Assembly (NCBI RefSeq): GCF_014645555.1
Contig: NZ_BMLY01000001.1
Span: 1,305,427-1,369,426 of the forward strand
Length of the DNA: 64,000 nucleotides
Direction: 5' to 3'
Origin: Silvimonas amylolytica
GTDB lineage: Bacteria > Pseudomonadota > Gammaproteobacteria > Burkholderiales > Chitinibacteraceae
The notes under the pieces were generated by a model. That model had not been told where the DNA came from and ran no database searches. It was given only the letters and a program-made list of their open reading frames with translations. How positions within the stretch are numbered: position 1 is the stretch's first letter; every line of letters begins with the position of its first letter. The translations under genes and the position numbers were made by a program. Shown here one piece after another: positions 38,354 through 48,402 of this stretch.

Positions 38354-38836
38354 TTAGACGTAACGCACATCCAGTACTTCGTATTCGCGAATGCCACCCG
38401 GTGCGACGACTTCTGCCACGTCACCAGCGTACTTGCCGATTAGCGCGCGGGCGATCGGGCTGGAAACAGAAATTTTGCCATCTTTCAGATTCGCTTCGTC
38501 GTCGCCCACGATCTGGTAAGTCACCTGGCTACCGGCTTCCAGGTCTTCCAGTTCTACCGTTGCGCCAAACACCACGCGGCCTTCTGCCGTCACGGCGAGC
38601 GAGGCGGGGTCAATCACTTGCGAATTGGACAGCTTGCCTTCCAGTTCTGCGATACGGCCTTCCACAAAGGATTGTTTTTCCTTGGCGGCATCGTATTCTG
38701 CGTTTTCAGACAAGTCACCGTGCGAACGGGCTTCGGCAATGGCTGCAATCACTTCAGGACGGGCAACACTCTTCAGTTGTTGCAGTTCCGCCTTGAGCTT
38801 TTCCGCACCGACAACGGTCAGCGGGATCTTGATCAT
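38354..38836 (-). CDS. greA: Transcription elongation factor GreA
   Basis: A 160-residue factor: an N-terminal coiled coil (residues 1-75) with the acidic tip [20 protein letters not shown] that enters the RNA polymerase secondary channel, and a C-terminal FKBP-like domain ([31 protein letters not shown] read in parts). It stimulates cleavage of backtracked RNA. It lies 161 nt behind carB, after a terminator, as in many proteobacteria (carAB-greA). Confidence 0.97.
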   Translation of the reverse strand: MIKIPLTVVGAEKLKAELQQLKSVARPEVIAAIAEARSHGDLSENAEYDAAKEKQSFVEGRIAELEGKLSNSQVIDPASLAVTAEGRVVFGATVELEDLEAGSQVTYQIVGDDEANLKDGKISVSSPIARALIGKYAGDVAEVVAPGGIREYEVLDVRYV

Positions 38837-38942
38837 TTCTTGTTCTCCTGCGGCCTTACAAGACCAGCGTTACAAACCGGTTTCCCGGTGCATCACCGCA
38901 TGCAAACCGTCTTTTCGGATGTTGCGGTCAGACTATAAAAGC

Positions 38943-38975
38943 ACAACCGCCGCCCCAATAAAGGGCGGCGGTTGT
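38943..38975 (-). terminator. Terminator of carAB
   Basis: CAACCGCCGCCC and GGGCGGCGGTTG form a 12-bp stem with a 7-nt loop; on the minus strand it is followed by TGCTTTTA. It lies 22 nt past the carB stop, before greA. Confidence 0.8.
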
Positions 38976-38997
38976 TGTCGTTTCAGCCGTTAAGGTA

Positions 38998-41900
38998 TCA
39001 GGCTTTAAGTCGACGATGCAAGCCCTGCACATCGTAAACCTTGACCTCTCCAAGATCGCGCATGCCAATGCAGGCAGCGCGAGCGCCTGCAACCGTAGTG
39101 AATACTGGCAACTTGGCCTTGAGTGATTCGTGGCGGATCGAGTAGCTATCCTGAATGGCCTGGCGACGCTCTTCCACGGTATTGACCACCATGGCGATAT
39201 CGCCGTTCACAATCATGTCGACAATGTGCGGACGACCTTCGGTGACCTTGTTCACATGAGTTACCGCCACGCCGGCTTCTTCCAGCGCAGTGGCTGTGCC
39301 TTTGGTCGCGACAATCTTGAAGCCCAGATCGACCAGCACGCGGGCACATTCGATCGCAACGGCCTTGTCGCCATCTTTAACCGAAATAAACACGCTGCCG
39401 GACTGCGGCAACACAATGCTGGCAGCCAGTTGCGACTTCACGAACGCCTCGGCGAAGGTTTCACCCACACCCATGACTTCACCGGTCGACTTCATTTCCG
39501 GCCCAAGAATGGTATCCACACCCGGGAACTTCACGAACGGGAACACAGCCTCTTTCACCGAGTAGTACGGCGGAATCACTTCTTCCGTCACACCCTGGCT
39601 CTTGAGTGTCTGGCCGACCATGCAACGCGCGGCGATCTTGGCCAGCGGCAGGCTGGTGGCCTTGGACACGTATGGCACAGTACGCGAAGCACGCGGGTTC
39701 ACTTCAAGCACGAACACCTTGGCTTCGTCGCCCTTGCCCTGAATGGCAAACTGCACGTTCATCAGGCCGATTACGTTCAGTGCGCGGGCCATGGCCACAG
39801 TCTGGCGACGCAGTTCGTCCTGCAGTTCTTTGGAAAGCGAGTACGGGGGCAGCGAGCAAGCAGAGTCACCGGAGTGCACACCCGCTTGTTCAATGTGTTC
39901 CATGATGCCGCCGATCAGTACGTCTTCGCCGTCGGACAGCGCATCCACGTCCACTTCGATAGCGTCATTCAGGAAGCGATCGAGCAACACCGGGCTGTCA
40001 TTGGAGACCTTGACCGCCTCACGCATATAGCGAGTCAGATCGTCTTCCGAATGAACGATCTGCATAGCGCGGCCGCCCAGCACGTAGGACGGGCGTACAA
40101 CCAGTGGGTAGCCGAGTTTGGCTGCCAGTACGAGCGCATCCTTTTCATTGCGCGCTGTGGCATTCGGCGGCTGACGCAGACCCAGATCCTGCAGCAACTT
40201 CTGGAAACGCTCGCGATCTTCAGCAGCGTCAATCATGTCCGGACTGGTACCGACAATCGGCACGCCATTGGCTTCCAGTGCACGGGCCAGCTTCAGCGGC
40301 GTCTGACCGCCGTATTGCACGATCACGCCGTACGGTTTTTCAACCGCAACGATTTCCAGCACGTCTTCCAGCGTCAGCGGCTCGAAGTACAAGCGATCGG
40401 ACGTATCGTAGTCAGTCGACACGGTTTCCGGATTGCAGTTGACCATGATGGTTTCATAACCATCTTCACGCAGCGCCAGCGCGGCGTGCACACAGCAGTA
40501 GTCAAACTCGATACCCTGACCGATACGGTTCGGGCCGCCACCCAGCACCATGACCTTCTTGTTGTTGGTCGGTGCGGCTTCGCATTCCTCGTCATAGCTG
40601 GAATACATGTAAGCGGTGTTGGTCGCAAACTCGGCCGCGCAAGTGTCCACGCGCTTGTAGATCGGGCGCACACCCGCAGCGTGACGGGCACGGCGCACGG
40701 CGTTCTGGTCAGTGCCCAGCAGCGCACCGATGCGACGATCGGAGAAACCCTTGCGCTTGAGCTTGCGCAGATCAGCAGCGGTCAGGCTTTCCAGCGTCCG
40801 GGTCTTGAGCGCGGCTTCGTCTTTCAGCAAGTCTTCAATCTGCACCAGGAACCACGGGTCGATCTTCGACAGGTTGTGGACTTCATCCAGGCTCATGCCG
40901 ATGCGGAAGGCGTCGGCTACGTACCACAGGCGTTCCGGACCTGGCGATGCAATTTCAGACTCGATCTTCGCGCGGTCAGTCGTGATCTCGTCAAAGCCGG
41001 ACATGCCGGTTTCAAGGCCACGCAGTGCTTTTTGCAGCGATTCTTGTTGCGTGCGGCCGATGGCCATCACTTCACCTACCGACTTCATTTGCGTCGTCAG
41101 GCGGTCGTTGGCCTGCGGGAATTTCTCGAACGCAAAGCGCGGAATCTTGGTGACGACGTAGTCAATCGACGGCTCGAACGACGCCGGTGTCTTGCCACCG
41201 GTAATTTCGTTCTTGAGTTCATCCAGCGTGTAACCCACGGCCAGCTTGGCCGCGATCTTGGCGATCGGGAAGCCGGTTGCCTTGGAGGCCAGCGCGGACG
41301 AGCGCGACACACGCGGATTCATTTCAATGACAATCAGGCGACCATCTTGCGGGTTCACCGAAAACTGGACGTTGGAACCACCGGTATCCACACCGATTTC
41401 ACGCAATACCGCGATCGATGCGTTACGCATGATCTGGTATTCCTTGTCGGTGAGGGTCTGGGCCGGCGCTACCGTGATCGAGTCACCGGTGTGCACGCCC
41501 ATCGGGTCCAGGTTTTCGATGGAACACACGATAATGCAGTTGTCGGCGCGATCGCGCACGACTTCCATTTCGTATTCTTTCCAGCCCAGCAGAGACTCTT
41601 CGATCAGCAGCTCTTTGGTCGGGGACAAGTCCAGACCACGCGTACAGATTTCGATGAATTCCTGAATGTTGTAGGCAATGCCGCCACCCGAGCCACCCAT
41701 GGTGAACGACGGGCGGATAATTGCCGGGAAGCCCAGATTGGCTTGCGCAGCCAGCGCTTCTTCCATGCTGTGCGCGATGGCGGAACGGGCCGAACCCAGG
41801 CCGATTTTGTCCATCGCGGCCTTGAACTTCTGACGGTCTTCGGCTTTGTCGATGGCTTCTGGCGTCGCGCCAATCAGCTCAACCTTGTATTTGTCCAGCA

Positions 41901-42219
41901 CGCCGTTGCGCCAGAGATCCAGCGCGCAGTTCAGCGCGGTCTGGCCACCCATGGTCGGCAGGATCGCGTCGGGGCGCTCCTTGTCGATGATCTTCTCGAC
42001 CATCTGCCAGGTGATCGGCTCGATGTAGGTCACATCGGCCATGTTCGGGTCGGTCATGATCGTGGCCGGATTGCTATTGACCAGAATGACCTTGTAACCC
42101 TCTTCACGCAGCGCCTTGCAGGCCTGTGCGCCGGAGTAGTCGAACTCGCACGCCTGACCGATGACGATCGGGCCGGCGCCGATGATAAGAATGCTTTTAA
42201 TGTCTGTACGTTTGGGCAT
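38998..42219 (-). CDS. carB: Carbamoyl-phosphate synthase large subunit
   Basis: A 1073-residue enzyme with two homologous ATP-grasp halves (about 1-400 and 550-940), an oligomerisation domain between them and a C-terminal MGS-like allosteric domain. Both halves show the glycine-rich start ([40 protein letters not shown]) and the ATP-grasp metal segments ([39 protein letters not shown]). It makes carbamoyl phosphate from bicarbonate, ammonia and two ATP for arginine and pyrimidine synthesis. It follows carA after 120 nt. Confidence 0.98.
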   Translation of the reverse strand: MPKRTDIKSILIIGAGPIVIGQACEFDYSGAQACKALREEGYKVILVNSNPATIMTDPNMADVTYIEPITWQMVEKIIDKERPDAILPTMGGQTALNCALDLWRNGVLDKYKVELIGATPEAIDKAEDRQKFKAAMDKIGLGSARSAIAHSMEEALAAQANLGFPAIIRPSFTMGGSGGGIAYNIQEFIEICTRGLDLSPTKELLIEESLLGWKEYEMEVVRDRADNCIIVCSIENLDPMGVHTGDSITVAPAQTLTDKEYQIMRNASIAVLREIGVDTGGSNVQFSVNPQDGRLIVIEMNPRVSRSSALASKATGFPIAKIAAKLAVGYTLDELKNEITGGKTPASFEPSIDYVVTKIPRFAFEKFPQANDRLTTQMKSVGEVMAIGRTQQESLQKALRGLETGMSGFDEITTDRAKIESEIASPGPERLWYVADAFRIGMSLDEVHNLSKIDPWFLVQIEDLLKDEAALKTRTLESLTAADLRKLKRKGFSDRRIGALLGTDQNAVRRARHAAGVRPIYKRVDTCAAEFATNTAYMYSSYDEECEAAPTNNKKVMVLGGGPNRIGQGIEFDYCCVHAALALREDGYETIMVNCNPETVSTDYDTSDRLYFEPLTLEDVLEIVAVEKPYGVIVQYGGQTPLKLARALEANGVPIVGTSPDMIDAAEDRERFQKLLQDLGLRQPPNATARNEKDALVLAAKLGYPLVVRPSYVLGGRAMQIVHSEDDLTRYMREAVKVSNDSPVLLDRFLNDAIEVDVDALSDGEDVLIGGIMEHIEQAGVHSGDSACSLPPYSLSKELQDELRRQTVAMARALNVIGLMNVQFAIQGKGDEAKVFVLEVNPRASRTVPYVSKATSLPLAKIAARCMVGQTLKSQGVTEEVIPPYYSVKEAVFPFVKFPGVDTILGPEMKSTGEVMGVGETFAEAFVKSQLAASIVLPQSGSVFISVKDGDKAVAIECARVLVDLGFKIVATKGTATALEEAGVAVTHVNKVTEGRPHIVDMIVNGDIAMVVNTVEERRQAIQDSYSIRHESLKAKLPVFTTVAGARAACIGMRDLGEVKVYDVQGLHRRLKA

Positions 42220-42339
42220 GGGCTTTGCCTGTGAGGCGTGAGGGCGAGGCAGTAATCACTCGCACATCACTCATTCAAATTTTATTGGGTGAGAAGACAC
42301 GGACACGCGAGAGAGGCGTCAGACCTCCCTCGGGGTACC

Positions 42340-43464
42340 TCACTTTTCACTCATCAGCGCAATAAAGCGATCAAACAGGTACGCCACATCGTGCGGGCCG
42401 GGGCTCGCTTCCGGGTGACCCTGGAAGCTGAATGCCGGGCGATCCGTCAGCGCGATACCTTGCACGGTGCCATCAAACAGCGAGCGATGCGTAATGCGCA
42501 CGTTACCTGGCAGACTGGTTTCATCCACCTGGAAACCATGGTTCTGGCTGGTGATCATCACGTGACCGGTATCCAGATCCTGTACCGGGTGGTTGGCGCC
42601 ATGGTGACCAAACTTCATCTTGCTGGTTTTACCACCGGAAGCCAGACCCAACAGTTGGTGACCCAGACAGATACCAAAGGTCGGAATGCGTTTTTCCAGG
42701 AAAACCTGAATGGCCTCGATGGCGTAATCACACGGCTCCGGATCACCAGGGCCGTTGGAGAGAAACACGCCATCCGGATTGAGTGCCAGCACATCAGCGG
42801 CCGGAGTCTGCGCCGGGACAACCGTCAACTCACAGCCGCGCTCAGCCAGCATGCGCAAGATGTTGTGCTTCACACCGAAATCGTAGGCCACAACCTTGAA
42901 TTTGGGGTTGGACTGCACGGTGTAACCCACGCCCAGCTTCCACTCGGCGGTGGTCCATTCGTAACGTTCCGTGGCACTGACAACCTTGGCCAGATCCTGA
43001 CCCGCCATCGAGCCGAAGGACTTGGCCTTCTCGACCGCAGCAGCAGCATCGATGTTGTCGCCCGAGACGATACAGCCAGGCTGAGCACCCTTTTCACGCA
43101 GGATACGGGTCAGCTTGCGGGTATCGATGTCGGCAATAGCCACGACTTTGTGCTTGACGAGATACTCGCCCAGGCTCATCGATGCGCGGAAATTGGAATG
43201 CAGGAGTGGCAGATCGCGGATGATCAGGCCAGCGGCGAAGACACCACGGCTTTCAGCATCTTCCGGGTTCACACCGTAGTTGCCGATGTGCGGATAAGTC
43301 AGGGTAACGATCTGGCGGCAGTAAGACGGATCGGTCAGGATTTCCTGATAACCGGTGATCGCGGTATTGAATACCACCTCGCCAATGGTTTCACCATCAG
43401 CGCCGATGGAAGTACCGTGAAACAGGGTGCCGTCGGCAAGCGCAAGTAAAGCTGGTTTGGACAC
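42340..43464 (-). CDS. carA: Carbamoyl-phosphate synthase small subunit
   Basis: A 374-residue glutamine amidotransferase subunit. The N-terminal half has [28 protein letters not shown] (read in parts); the class I GATase half has the nucleophile in [13 protein letters not shown] and the His-Glu pair in SQNHGFQVD...[13 protein letters not shown]. The start is GTG at 43464 with GGAG six bases upstream, giving [12 protein letters not shown]; an upstream ATG would add 31 residues of Pro-rich sequence without family match. It supplies ammonia to CarB. Confidence 0.97.
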   Translation of the reverse strand: MSKPALLALADGTLFHGTSIGADGETIGEVVFNTAITGYQEILTDPSYCRQIVTLTYPHIGNYGVNPEDAESRGVFAAGLIIRDLPLLHSNFRASMSLGEYLVKHKVVAIADIDTRKLTRILREKGAQPGCIVSGDNIDAAAAVEKAKSFGSMAGQDLAKVVSATERYEWTTAEWKLGVGYTVQSNPKFKVVAYDFGVKHNILRMLAERGCELTVVPAQTPAADVLALNPDGVFLSNGPGDPEPCDYAIEAIQVFLEKRIPTFGICLGHQLLGLASGGKTSKMKFGHHGANHPVQDLDTGHVMITSQNHGFQVDETSLPGNVRITHRSLFDGTVQGIALTDRPAFSFQGHPEASPGPHDVAYLFDRFIALMSEK

Positions 43465-43585
43465 TGGCGGCTCCTGGGCGTTGCGCCCGCAATTGAGGGG
43501 AATCGGTGCGGGGTTGAAAAAAGCCGCCGCACCCGGCCAGTCAGGGGCGGGGTTCACGGGCTCTTTTCAGGCTCCCCGGACGTAG

Positions 43586-43616
43586 AAAAACGGGACAGGT
43601 TGCCCTGGCCCGTTTT
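43586..43616 (-). terminator. Terminator behind gpx, upstream of carA
   Basis: On the minus strand AAAACGGG-C-CAGGG-CAA-CCTG-T-CCCGTTTTT, a long stem with a mismatch, then a T run. It ends the gpx message or, less likely, attenuates carAB. The rest of the 301-nt gap (43465-43765) shows no ORF; it probably holds the carA promoter. Confidence 0.75.
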
Positions 43617-43765
43617 CTGTACAAAATTTGACGGATTCTACCCTGGTTTGCTTTTTGCTTCAACAGATCAATGCGTTAGGCCTGTTAACTCACCCCACCA
43701 CCCGGGGCACCGGCGAGGGCGCTAAAACCTTTCCGATCAAAGACATCCGCCATAAACCGGTTGTG

Positions 43766-44248
43766 TTACAACAGTTTTTCAATATCGCGCGTCAAGGCTT
43801 CAGGTGTCGTCGTTGGCGCATAGCGGCCCACCACATTGCCGTCGCGGTCGATGAGAAACTTGGTGAAGTTCCACTTGATGGCCTCAATCCCGAGGAGCCC
43901 GGATTGTTCGGACTTGAGGAACTGATACAGCGGATGCGCGGCAGAACCATTGACGTCGATCTTCGCAAATAGCGGGAACTGCACCCCGAAACTGGTACTG
44001 CAAAAGCTCTGGATTTCCGCCTCCGAGCCCGGTTCTTGTGCACCAAACTGGTTGCACGGAAAGCCCAGAACTTCCAGTCCGCGTGCAGCGTAGCGCTGGT
44101 AAAGCGCCTGCAAGCCCTCATATTGGGGAGTAAACCCGCAACGGCTGGCCACGTTGACAACCAGCAACACCTTGCCGCGGTAACGCTCCATGGCGATATC
44201 GTTGCCCAGTATGTCGGTGACGTGAATTTCATAAAGATTGCGGGTCAT
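43766..44248 (-). CDS. Glutathione peroxidase family protein
   Basis: A 160-residue thioredoxin-fold peroxidase. The peroxidatic Cys lies in NVASRCGFTPQYEGL (Cys rather than selenocysteine), and the Gln/Trp/Asn of the active site are seen in GFPCNQFGAQEPG and KWNFTKFL. The Cys of FPCNQF is the usual resolving candidate, so it may use thioredoxin rather than glutathione. I start at the ATG at 44248 (GGAG eight bases upstream). No signal peptide is visible, so it is likely cytoplasmic. Confidence 0.95.
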   Translation of the reverse strand: MTRNLYEIHVTDILGNDIAMERYRGKVLLVVNVASRCGFTPQYEGLQALYQRYAARGLEVLGFPCNQFGAQEPGSEAEIQSFCSTSFGVQFPLFAKIDVNGSAAHPLYQFLKSEQSGLLGIEAIKWNFTKFLIDRDGNVVGRYAPTTTPEALTRDIEKLL

Positions 44249-44409
44249 GCTGGTTACTCCGTACTGTTTGCCGGAATTTGCTTTGCGCCTGCGCCCTGCC
44301 AGGCGACAATCCGGTCTGTCGCGACTGAAAAAACATTGCAGTGATTGCTGCAACTGTTTGGTCAGTCACTTGTTGTTGAAAACCTGAAACTGCAAAAGCC
44401 TGAATCCTG

Positions 44410-44853
44410 ATGCTGTTTAATCCCTCACGCGATGAAGCGCGCCACTTCCTGATCGAGTCCTGGCGCAAACATGGCAGCCACGGCAAAGAGCCCATGACCG
44501 ATCTGGAGAAGATGACGGCTGCGGTGCTCATGCGCCACCCGGAATACCACCAGTTTCTCACTCCGGATTATCTGGACCGTGACTGGCCAGTGGAATACGG
44601 CGAAACCAATCCGTTCTTGCATGTGAGCATGCACCTGGCCATCGAAGAGCAGATCTCCATCGACCAGCCTTTTGGCATTCGGGCGTTGTTTGGCGAATTG
44701 TGCAAGGTGGCAGGCAATGAGCACGATGCCCAGCATCTGATGATGGAGGGTCTGGGAGAAATGCTGTGGCAGGCACAACGCTACGGCCTGCCGCCTGATC
44801 CTGCCATCTACCTGGATATATTGCGCAATAAGCTGCCGAAACAAGGCGGTTGA
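44410..44853 (+). CDS. DUF1841 family protein
   Basis: A 147-residue soluble protein. The start LFNPSRDEARHFLIESWRKH and the segments NPFLHVSMHLAIEEQISIDQP and HDAQHLMMEGLGEMLWQAQR match the DUF1841 family of beta- and gammaproteobacteria. The conserved His/Glu residues of these segments could form a metal or helical-bundle site, but no activity is established. Monocistronic by appearance and convergent with the metalloprotease gene. Confidence 0.8.
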   Translation: MLFNPSRDEARHFLIESWRKHGSHGKEPMTDLEKMTAAVLMRHPEYHQFLTPDYLDRDWPVEYGETNPFLHVSMHLAIEEQISIDQPFGIRALFGELCKVAGNEHDAQHLMMEGLGEMLWQAQRYGLPPDPAIYLDILRNKLPKQGG

Positions 44854-44859
44854 TCACGC

Positions 44860-46344
44860 TCACTGCGTTTTGGCGTCTTTCTGATCGCTCATCAGCCGCT
44901 GAAGTTCCTTCAGCCGTGCATCAATGCCGGAAAGTTGATAGAAATCATCCCCCGGTTGTCGCTGGGCAATTTCCAGTTGCTGAATGGCCGCAGTGTACTC
45001 GTGCAGCCGCGCGTAGTACTCACCTTGCGCCACATGCTGCAATTGTAACTTGCCCAGTGCGGCATAGACTTGCGACTGGCGCTGGTAGAACGTCGCATCA
45101 GACGGATAGGTTGCCGCTGATTGCTGCGCCACTTTCAGCGCCTCGTCATCGCGTCTTGCTGCAATCAATGTGTCGATTTCTCCGTAGACCAGCGCCCGAC
45201 TGGACGGAAAACGAGCCTCGCCATCACGAAACAGCTTGAGTGCGTCGTCAAAACGCCCTTCTGCCAATCTGATCGAACCCGCTAGATACTCTAGCGAAGG
45301 ATGAGAGTCGTCATCCCCGAATGCTTGTTTCGCTTTCTGTAAACTCTGCCATGCGCCAGTCAGATCCCGTGCACTGTATTGCGCCAGCGCCAGGCCATAA
45401 AGTTGCGCCGTCAGATTGCCATAACGTTTATCCGCCAGGGTCGAGCGGTAACGCTGCACCAGTGTTTTGACATCCGTTGACTGCAGCACAATGGCGCGCT
45501 CGCGCATAAACAGGTAGTCCGCCGAATCCGGAATCTGCTTGAATTGCACATTGTTCAAACGCTCTTGGGCATCCGCAATTCGTTTGTACGTCACCGGGTG
45601 CGTACGCAGGAATTCCGGGGCGTTGCCTTCCATTAAACGGTTGGCTTTTTGCAACCGCCCAAAGAAGATGGGCATGGCATACGGGTCGAAACCCGATGCA
45701 ATCAAAGTCTGCATGCCAACGCGATCAGCCTCTTGCTCGTAGGCGTAGGTGAAATCCAGTTGTCGCTGGATCACGTAACCTGATGTGGCCGCTGCCGCCG
45801 CCATGCCGATATCCCCGTTTCCGCCATGTGCAGCCAGAATCGCCAGCCCCATGGCGGCCAGCGTCAGCCATGGGGCCATGCGCTGGGCATCAATCATCCG
45901 TGCCAGATGATGCTGGGTAACGTGAGAGATTTCATGCGCCATCACCGCCGCTAGTTCTGACTCGTGCTGGGTAGTGGCAATCAGTCCGCTGTATACACCG
46001 ACAAACCCGCCAGGCAACGCAAATGCATTGACTTCGCCATCACGGATCACAAAAAAGGTAAACGGAATGGCCGTGCCATTGGCCTGCACCAAACGCCCAC
46101 CAAGTTGGTTGATATACGCGACCAGCTCCGGGTCAAGCAGCATATCGCCACTGCGACGGATTTCCAGCATGGCCGATTCGCCCACCTGGTGCTCCTGCGT
46201 CGGCGTCATGCCTTGACGGGAGTCCTCCCCCAGATTGGGCAAATCAGTGTTATCTGCATGAGCCGGCAACGCCAGCGCGACACCCAGACATAGCGCCAGC
46301 ATGTGCTTGCGAAGTGACGGACACAGGGTGGGCTTTATGGTCAT
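44860..46344 (-). CDS. bepA: M48 family metalloprotease, BepA-like
   Basis: A 494-residue periplasmic protein. A signal peptide ends near residue 30 (LALPAHA-DN). The peptidase domain has the zinc motif HEISH (137-141), a third ligand in EQEADRVG (E203) and a THPVTYKR segment matching the regulatory His region of BepA. The C-terminal half is TPR-like (residues about 310-480). In E. coli BepA degrades stalled outer-membrane proteins and assists LptD maturation at the BAM complex. Length and layout agree with BepA (YfgC). The neighbours give no extra hint. Confidence 0.9.
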   Translation of the reverse strand: MTIKPTLCPSLRKHMLALCLGVALALPAHADNTDLPNLGEDSRQGMTPTQEHQVGESAMLEIRRSGDMLLDPELVAYINQLGGRLVQANGTAIPFTFFVIRDGEVNAFALPGGFVGVYSGLIATTQHESELAAVMAHEISHVTQHHLARMIDAQRMAPWLTLAAMGLAILAAHGGNGDIGMAAAAATSGYVIQRQLDFTYAYEQEADRVGMQTLIASGFDPYAMPIFFGRLQKANRLMEGNAPEFLRTHPVTYKRIADAQERLNNVQFKQIPDSADYLFMRERAIVLQSTDVKTLVQRYRSTLADKRYGNLTAQLYGLALAQYSARDLTGAWQSLQKAKQAFGDDDSHPSLEYLAGSIRLAEGRFDDALKLFRDGEARFPSSRALVYGEIDTLIAARRDDEALKVAQQSAATYPSDATFYQRQSQVYAALGKLQLQHVAQGEYYARLHEYTAAIQQLEIAQRQPGDDFYQLSGIDARLKELQRLMSDQKDAKTQ

Positions 46345-46395
46345 GCAGACAAGGCTAGCAGGGCATGCGATCAGGAAAAAGCCGCTTTTTACGGT

Positions 46396-46713
46396 TTATT
46401 CGTCAAAGGAGAATGGCTCGCCGCCGTGTAGCGTAATAGCGTGGGCCAGATCGGCAAAAAACTCGCCCTCCTCACGCGTACTGCGCCATTGCCCTTCTTG
46501 CAGACGGTAATGAAACCCGCCGTGTTTTGCAGCAATCCAGAGCTCCTGATTGGCCGCATGCCGGTTCACGATAATCTTGCTGCCGTCTTCAAACTCCAGC
46601 TCCAGCACGTTACCCTGGCGGTGCGGATCAATATCGGCAGCAGCATCGTCACATGCGGCTTCAATGCGCTCCAGGATCGCATCAGACACATTCAGGAATT
46701 CGGTTTCAGTCAT
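46396..46713 (-). CDS. cyaY: Iron-sulfur cluster assembly protein CyaY (frataxin)
   Basis: A 105-residue frataxin-fold protein beginning MTETEFLNVSDAILERIEAA, with the acidic first helix (CDDAAADID), a GNVLELEFEDGSKIIVNRH sheet and the QELWIAAKHGGFHYRL surface. It binds iron and modulates IscS. The ATG at 46713 gives the family start; a longer frame crosses into the divergent lipoprotein gene. cyaY divergent from lptM is a conserved proteobacterial layout. Confidence 0.96.
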   Translation of the reverse strand: MTETEFLNVSDAILERIEAACDDAAADIDPHRQGNVLELEFEDGSKIIVNRHAANQELWIAAKHGGFHYRLQEGQWRSTREEGEFFADLAHAITLHGGEPFSFDE

Positions 46714-46765
46714 GGCATTCTTCGCGCGTGGTAATATCGCGATTTTGCCACCAAAGCTCCCTCTC

Positions 46766-46975
46766 ATGCGCGCACTGTTAGCATGTCTTGCGCTGGTTTC
46801 CCTGGCCGCCTGCGGCTTCAAGGGTCCGCTCTACCTGCCCCCGGCCAAAAAGCCACAAAGCACGCCACGCCCGGCCACCGCCAGCAAACCTGCCAATGCC
46901 AGTGCAACCGCCAGCGCGCCACGCGCGGACGATGCCAGCGACCCCGTCACGCTCGACAATCTGATCGACGAATAA
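46766..46975 (+). CDS. lptM: Small lipoprotein, LptM (YifL) type
   Basis: A 69-residue lipoprotein: short signal peptide MRALLACLALVSLAAC with lipobox LAAC, then GFKGPLYLPP, the characteristic LptM mature start, and a Pro/Ala/Ser-rich tail. In E. coli LptM helps LptD fold with its correct disulfides. It is divergent from cyaY across 52 nt. The usual downstream gene lysA is not here; hpnC converges instead. Easily missed because it is so short. Confidence 0.85.
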   Translation: MRALLACLALVSLAACGFKGPLYLPPAKKPQSTPRPATASKPANASATASAPRADDASDPVTLDNLIDE

Positions 46976-46980
46976 GCAGC

Positions 46981-47814
46981 CTATTTCTTGCGCAATGCGC
47001 GCCACATCAGGCGCGGCCAATCAGCCGCCCCCAGTGTCGGGCGATGCGCAAACATGTCGTAACGGACTTGTTTGAGCTTTTCCAGGATGGCATCGCCACC
47101 CAGCACCGTCAGGCGCAACTCCAGCCCGACACGCCCTGGCAGGGTCACCGCAAGCGGCGCACCGCCCTTGAGCATGCGTTGCGTGCGGTCCACCTGGAAC
47201 GCCAACAACTGCTGCCAGTTGGCATTGGCGTTGCCAGCGGCGATCTGTGACTCTGCAACACCAAAGCGCACCAGATCAGCCTGCGGGATGTAAACCCGGT
47301 CTTTCTGCCAGTCCACCGCGACGTCTTGCCAGAAATTGATCAGTTGCAATGCCGTGCAAATTCCGTCTGACTGCGCCAGATTGGTCGGCGTGGCCGCGCC
47401 AAAGATGTACAGCAAAATTCGCCCCACCGGGTTGGCCGAATGACGGCAGTACTGTACGACCTCACCAAAGTCGGCGTAGCGCGTCTTGACCACATCCTGT
47501 TCAAACGCGGTCAGCAAATCCCCACACAGCGATAGTGGAACGCCATATTCACGCACTGTCACTGCCAGGGCCTGATAACGCGCGGTCAGTGGCGTCTGGC
47601 CTTGCTCGATACGCGCCAATTCTTCACGGCACGCAGCAAGGCCGGCGAGGCGCTCGGCTGGCGTAGCATCGCCTTCATCCGCTAGATCATCGGCGTGTCG
47701 CGCAAAGTGATAAATGCTGGCTACCGGTTTGCGGTAGCGCTTGGGCAGCAAGATCGAGCCGACCGGAAAATTTTCGTAGTGCTCGACCGATTGGTTTGGA
47801 GTTAAATCAAACAT
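46981..47814 (-). CDS. hpnC: Squalene synthase-like protein, HpnC type
   Basis: A 277-residue trans-isoprenyl diphosphate synthase. The first Asp-rich motif is in ARHADDLADEGD (about 38-47), the second in QLINFWQDVAVDWQKDRVYIP; SVEHYENFPVGSILLPK and CRHSANPVGRILL are typical of HpnC. In hopanoid pathways HpnC releases hydroxysqualene from presqualene diphosphate, needing HpnD and HpnE. Neither is in the window, so the product here is uncertain. Converges on lptM with 5 nt between. Confidence 0.88.
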   Translation of the reverse strand: MFDLTPNQSVEHYENFPVGSILLPKRYRKPVASIYHFARHADDLADEGDATPAERLAGLAACREELARIEQGQTPLTARYQALAVTVREYGVPLSLCGDLLTAFEQDVVKTRYADFGEVVQYCRHSANPVGRILLYIFGAATPTNLAQSDGICTALQLINFWQDVAVDWQKDRVYIPQADLVRFGVAESQIAAGNANANWQQLLAFQVDRTQRMLKGGAPLAVTLPGRVGLELRLTVLGGDAILEKLKQVRYDMFAHRPTLGAADWPRLMWRALRKK

Positions 47815-47944
47815 AAACCTGCTTCAGACTGACAAGTGACTAACAGTTCATGCAGCATATGCCCGGCATCCAATGCCGCCATGTGCTAATACTTGGACGG
47901 TAACCTGATTCTTTTCTCCTACCCATACCGCAAGGAGTATTTCA

Positions 47945-48322
47945 ATGAAAAAGTGGTTTGTCGCGCTGATTGGCTTGTTTCTGATCATGGGCTCTGCCCT
48001 GGCGGCCGTGAACATCAACACGGCTACCCTCGAGCAACTCGAGACCATCAAGGGCATTGGCCCATCCAAAGCTCAAGCCATCATTGATTACCGCACCAAG
48101 AACGGCCCTTACAAGACTCCGGAAGATATCATGAAAGTCTCCGGGATCAAGGAAGGCACCTACAACAAGATCAAGGGTGATATCTCGGTGAGCGGTGCCA
48201 CCACGGTTCCGGCTACAACCCCGGTCGCAGCCCAGGCGCCTGCTGGTGCCAAGGCTCCGCCGACACCGGCACCGAAGCCAACCAAACCGCCCAAGCCGGC
48301 CAAGACCAAGGCCTCGTCCTGA
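47945..48322 (+). CDS. ComEA family helix-hairpin-helix protein
   Basis: A 125-residue protein. A signal peptide (residues 1-21, LALIG-type core ending ALA-AV) leads to the ComEA-like double HhH domain: VNINTATLEQLETIKGIGPSKAQAIIDYR and FRTPEDI-type YKTPEDIMKVSGIKEGTYNKIKG. The last 40 residues are Pro/Ala/Lys-rich (PAPKPTKPPKPAKTK), a basic flexible tail. ComEA binds incoming DNA in the periplasm in transformation. AAGGAG lies 9 nt before the ATG. No other competence genes are visible. Confidence 0.88.
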   Translation: MKKWFVALIGLFLIMGSALAAVNINTATLEQLETIKGIGPSKAQAIIDYRTKNGPYKTPEDIMKVSGIKEGTYNKIKGDISVSGATTVPATTPVAAQAPAGAKAPPTPAPKPTKPPKPAKTKASS

Positions 48323-48345
48323 TCCTGACTACGCTTCCGGCTTAC

Positions 48346-48376
48346 AAAAAAGACCTGCATTGCAGGTCTTTTTTTT
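48346..48376. terminator. Bidirectional terminator between comEA-like gene and response regulator
   Basis: AAAAAAGACCTG-CATTG-CAGGTCTTTTTT with long A and T runs, between converging genes. Confidence 0.9.
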
Positions 48377-48402
48377 GGCGTCGCAAAGAGCGCAACGCTT
48401 GA

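Noticed and set aside
39130-42234. A 1034-codon open frame antisense to carB
   Set aside because: It is the shadow of a high-GC gene: carB is intact on the other strand with full motifs, and the antisense translation has no domain and is rich in His, Arg and Gln as such shadows are.
43586-43616. carAB attenuator
   Set aside because: It is a good terminator for the upstream gpx gene, it lies 120 nt before the carA start, and no leader peptide or pyrimidine-sensing motif is visible.
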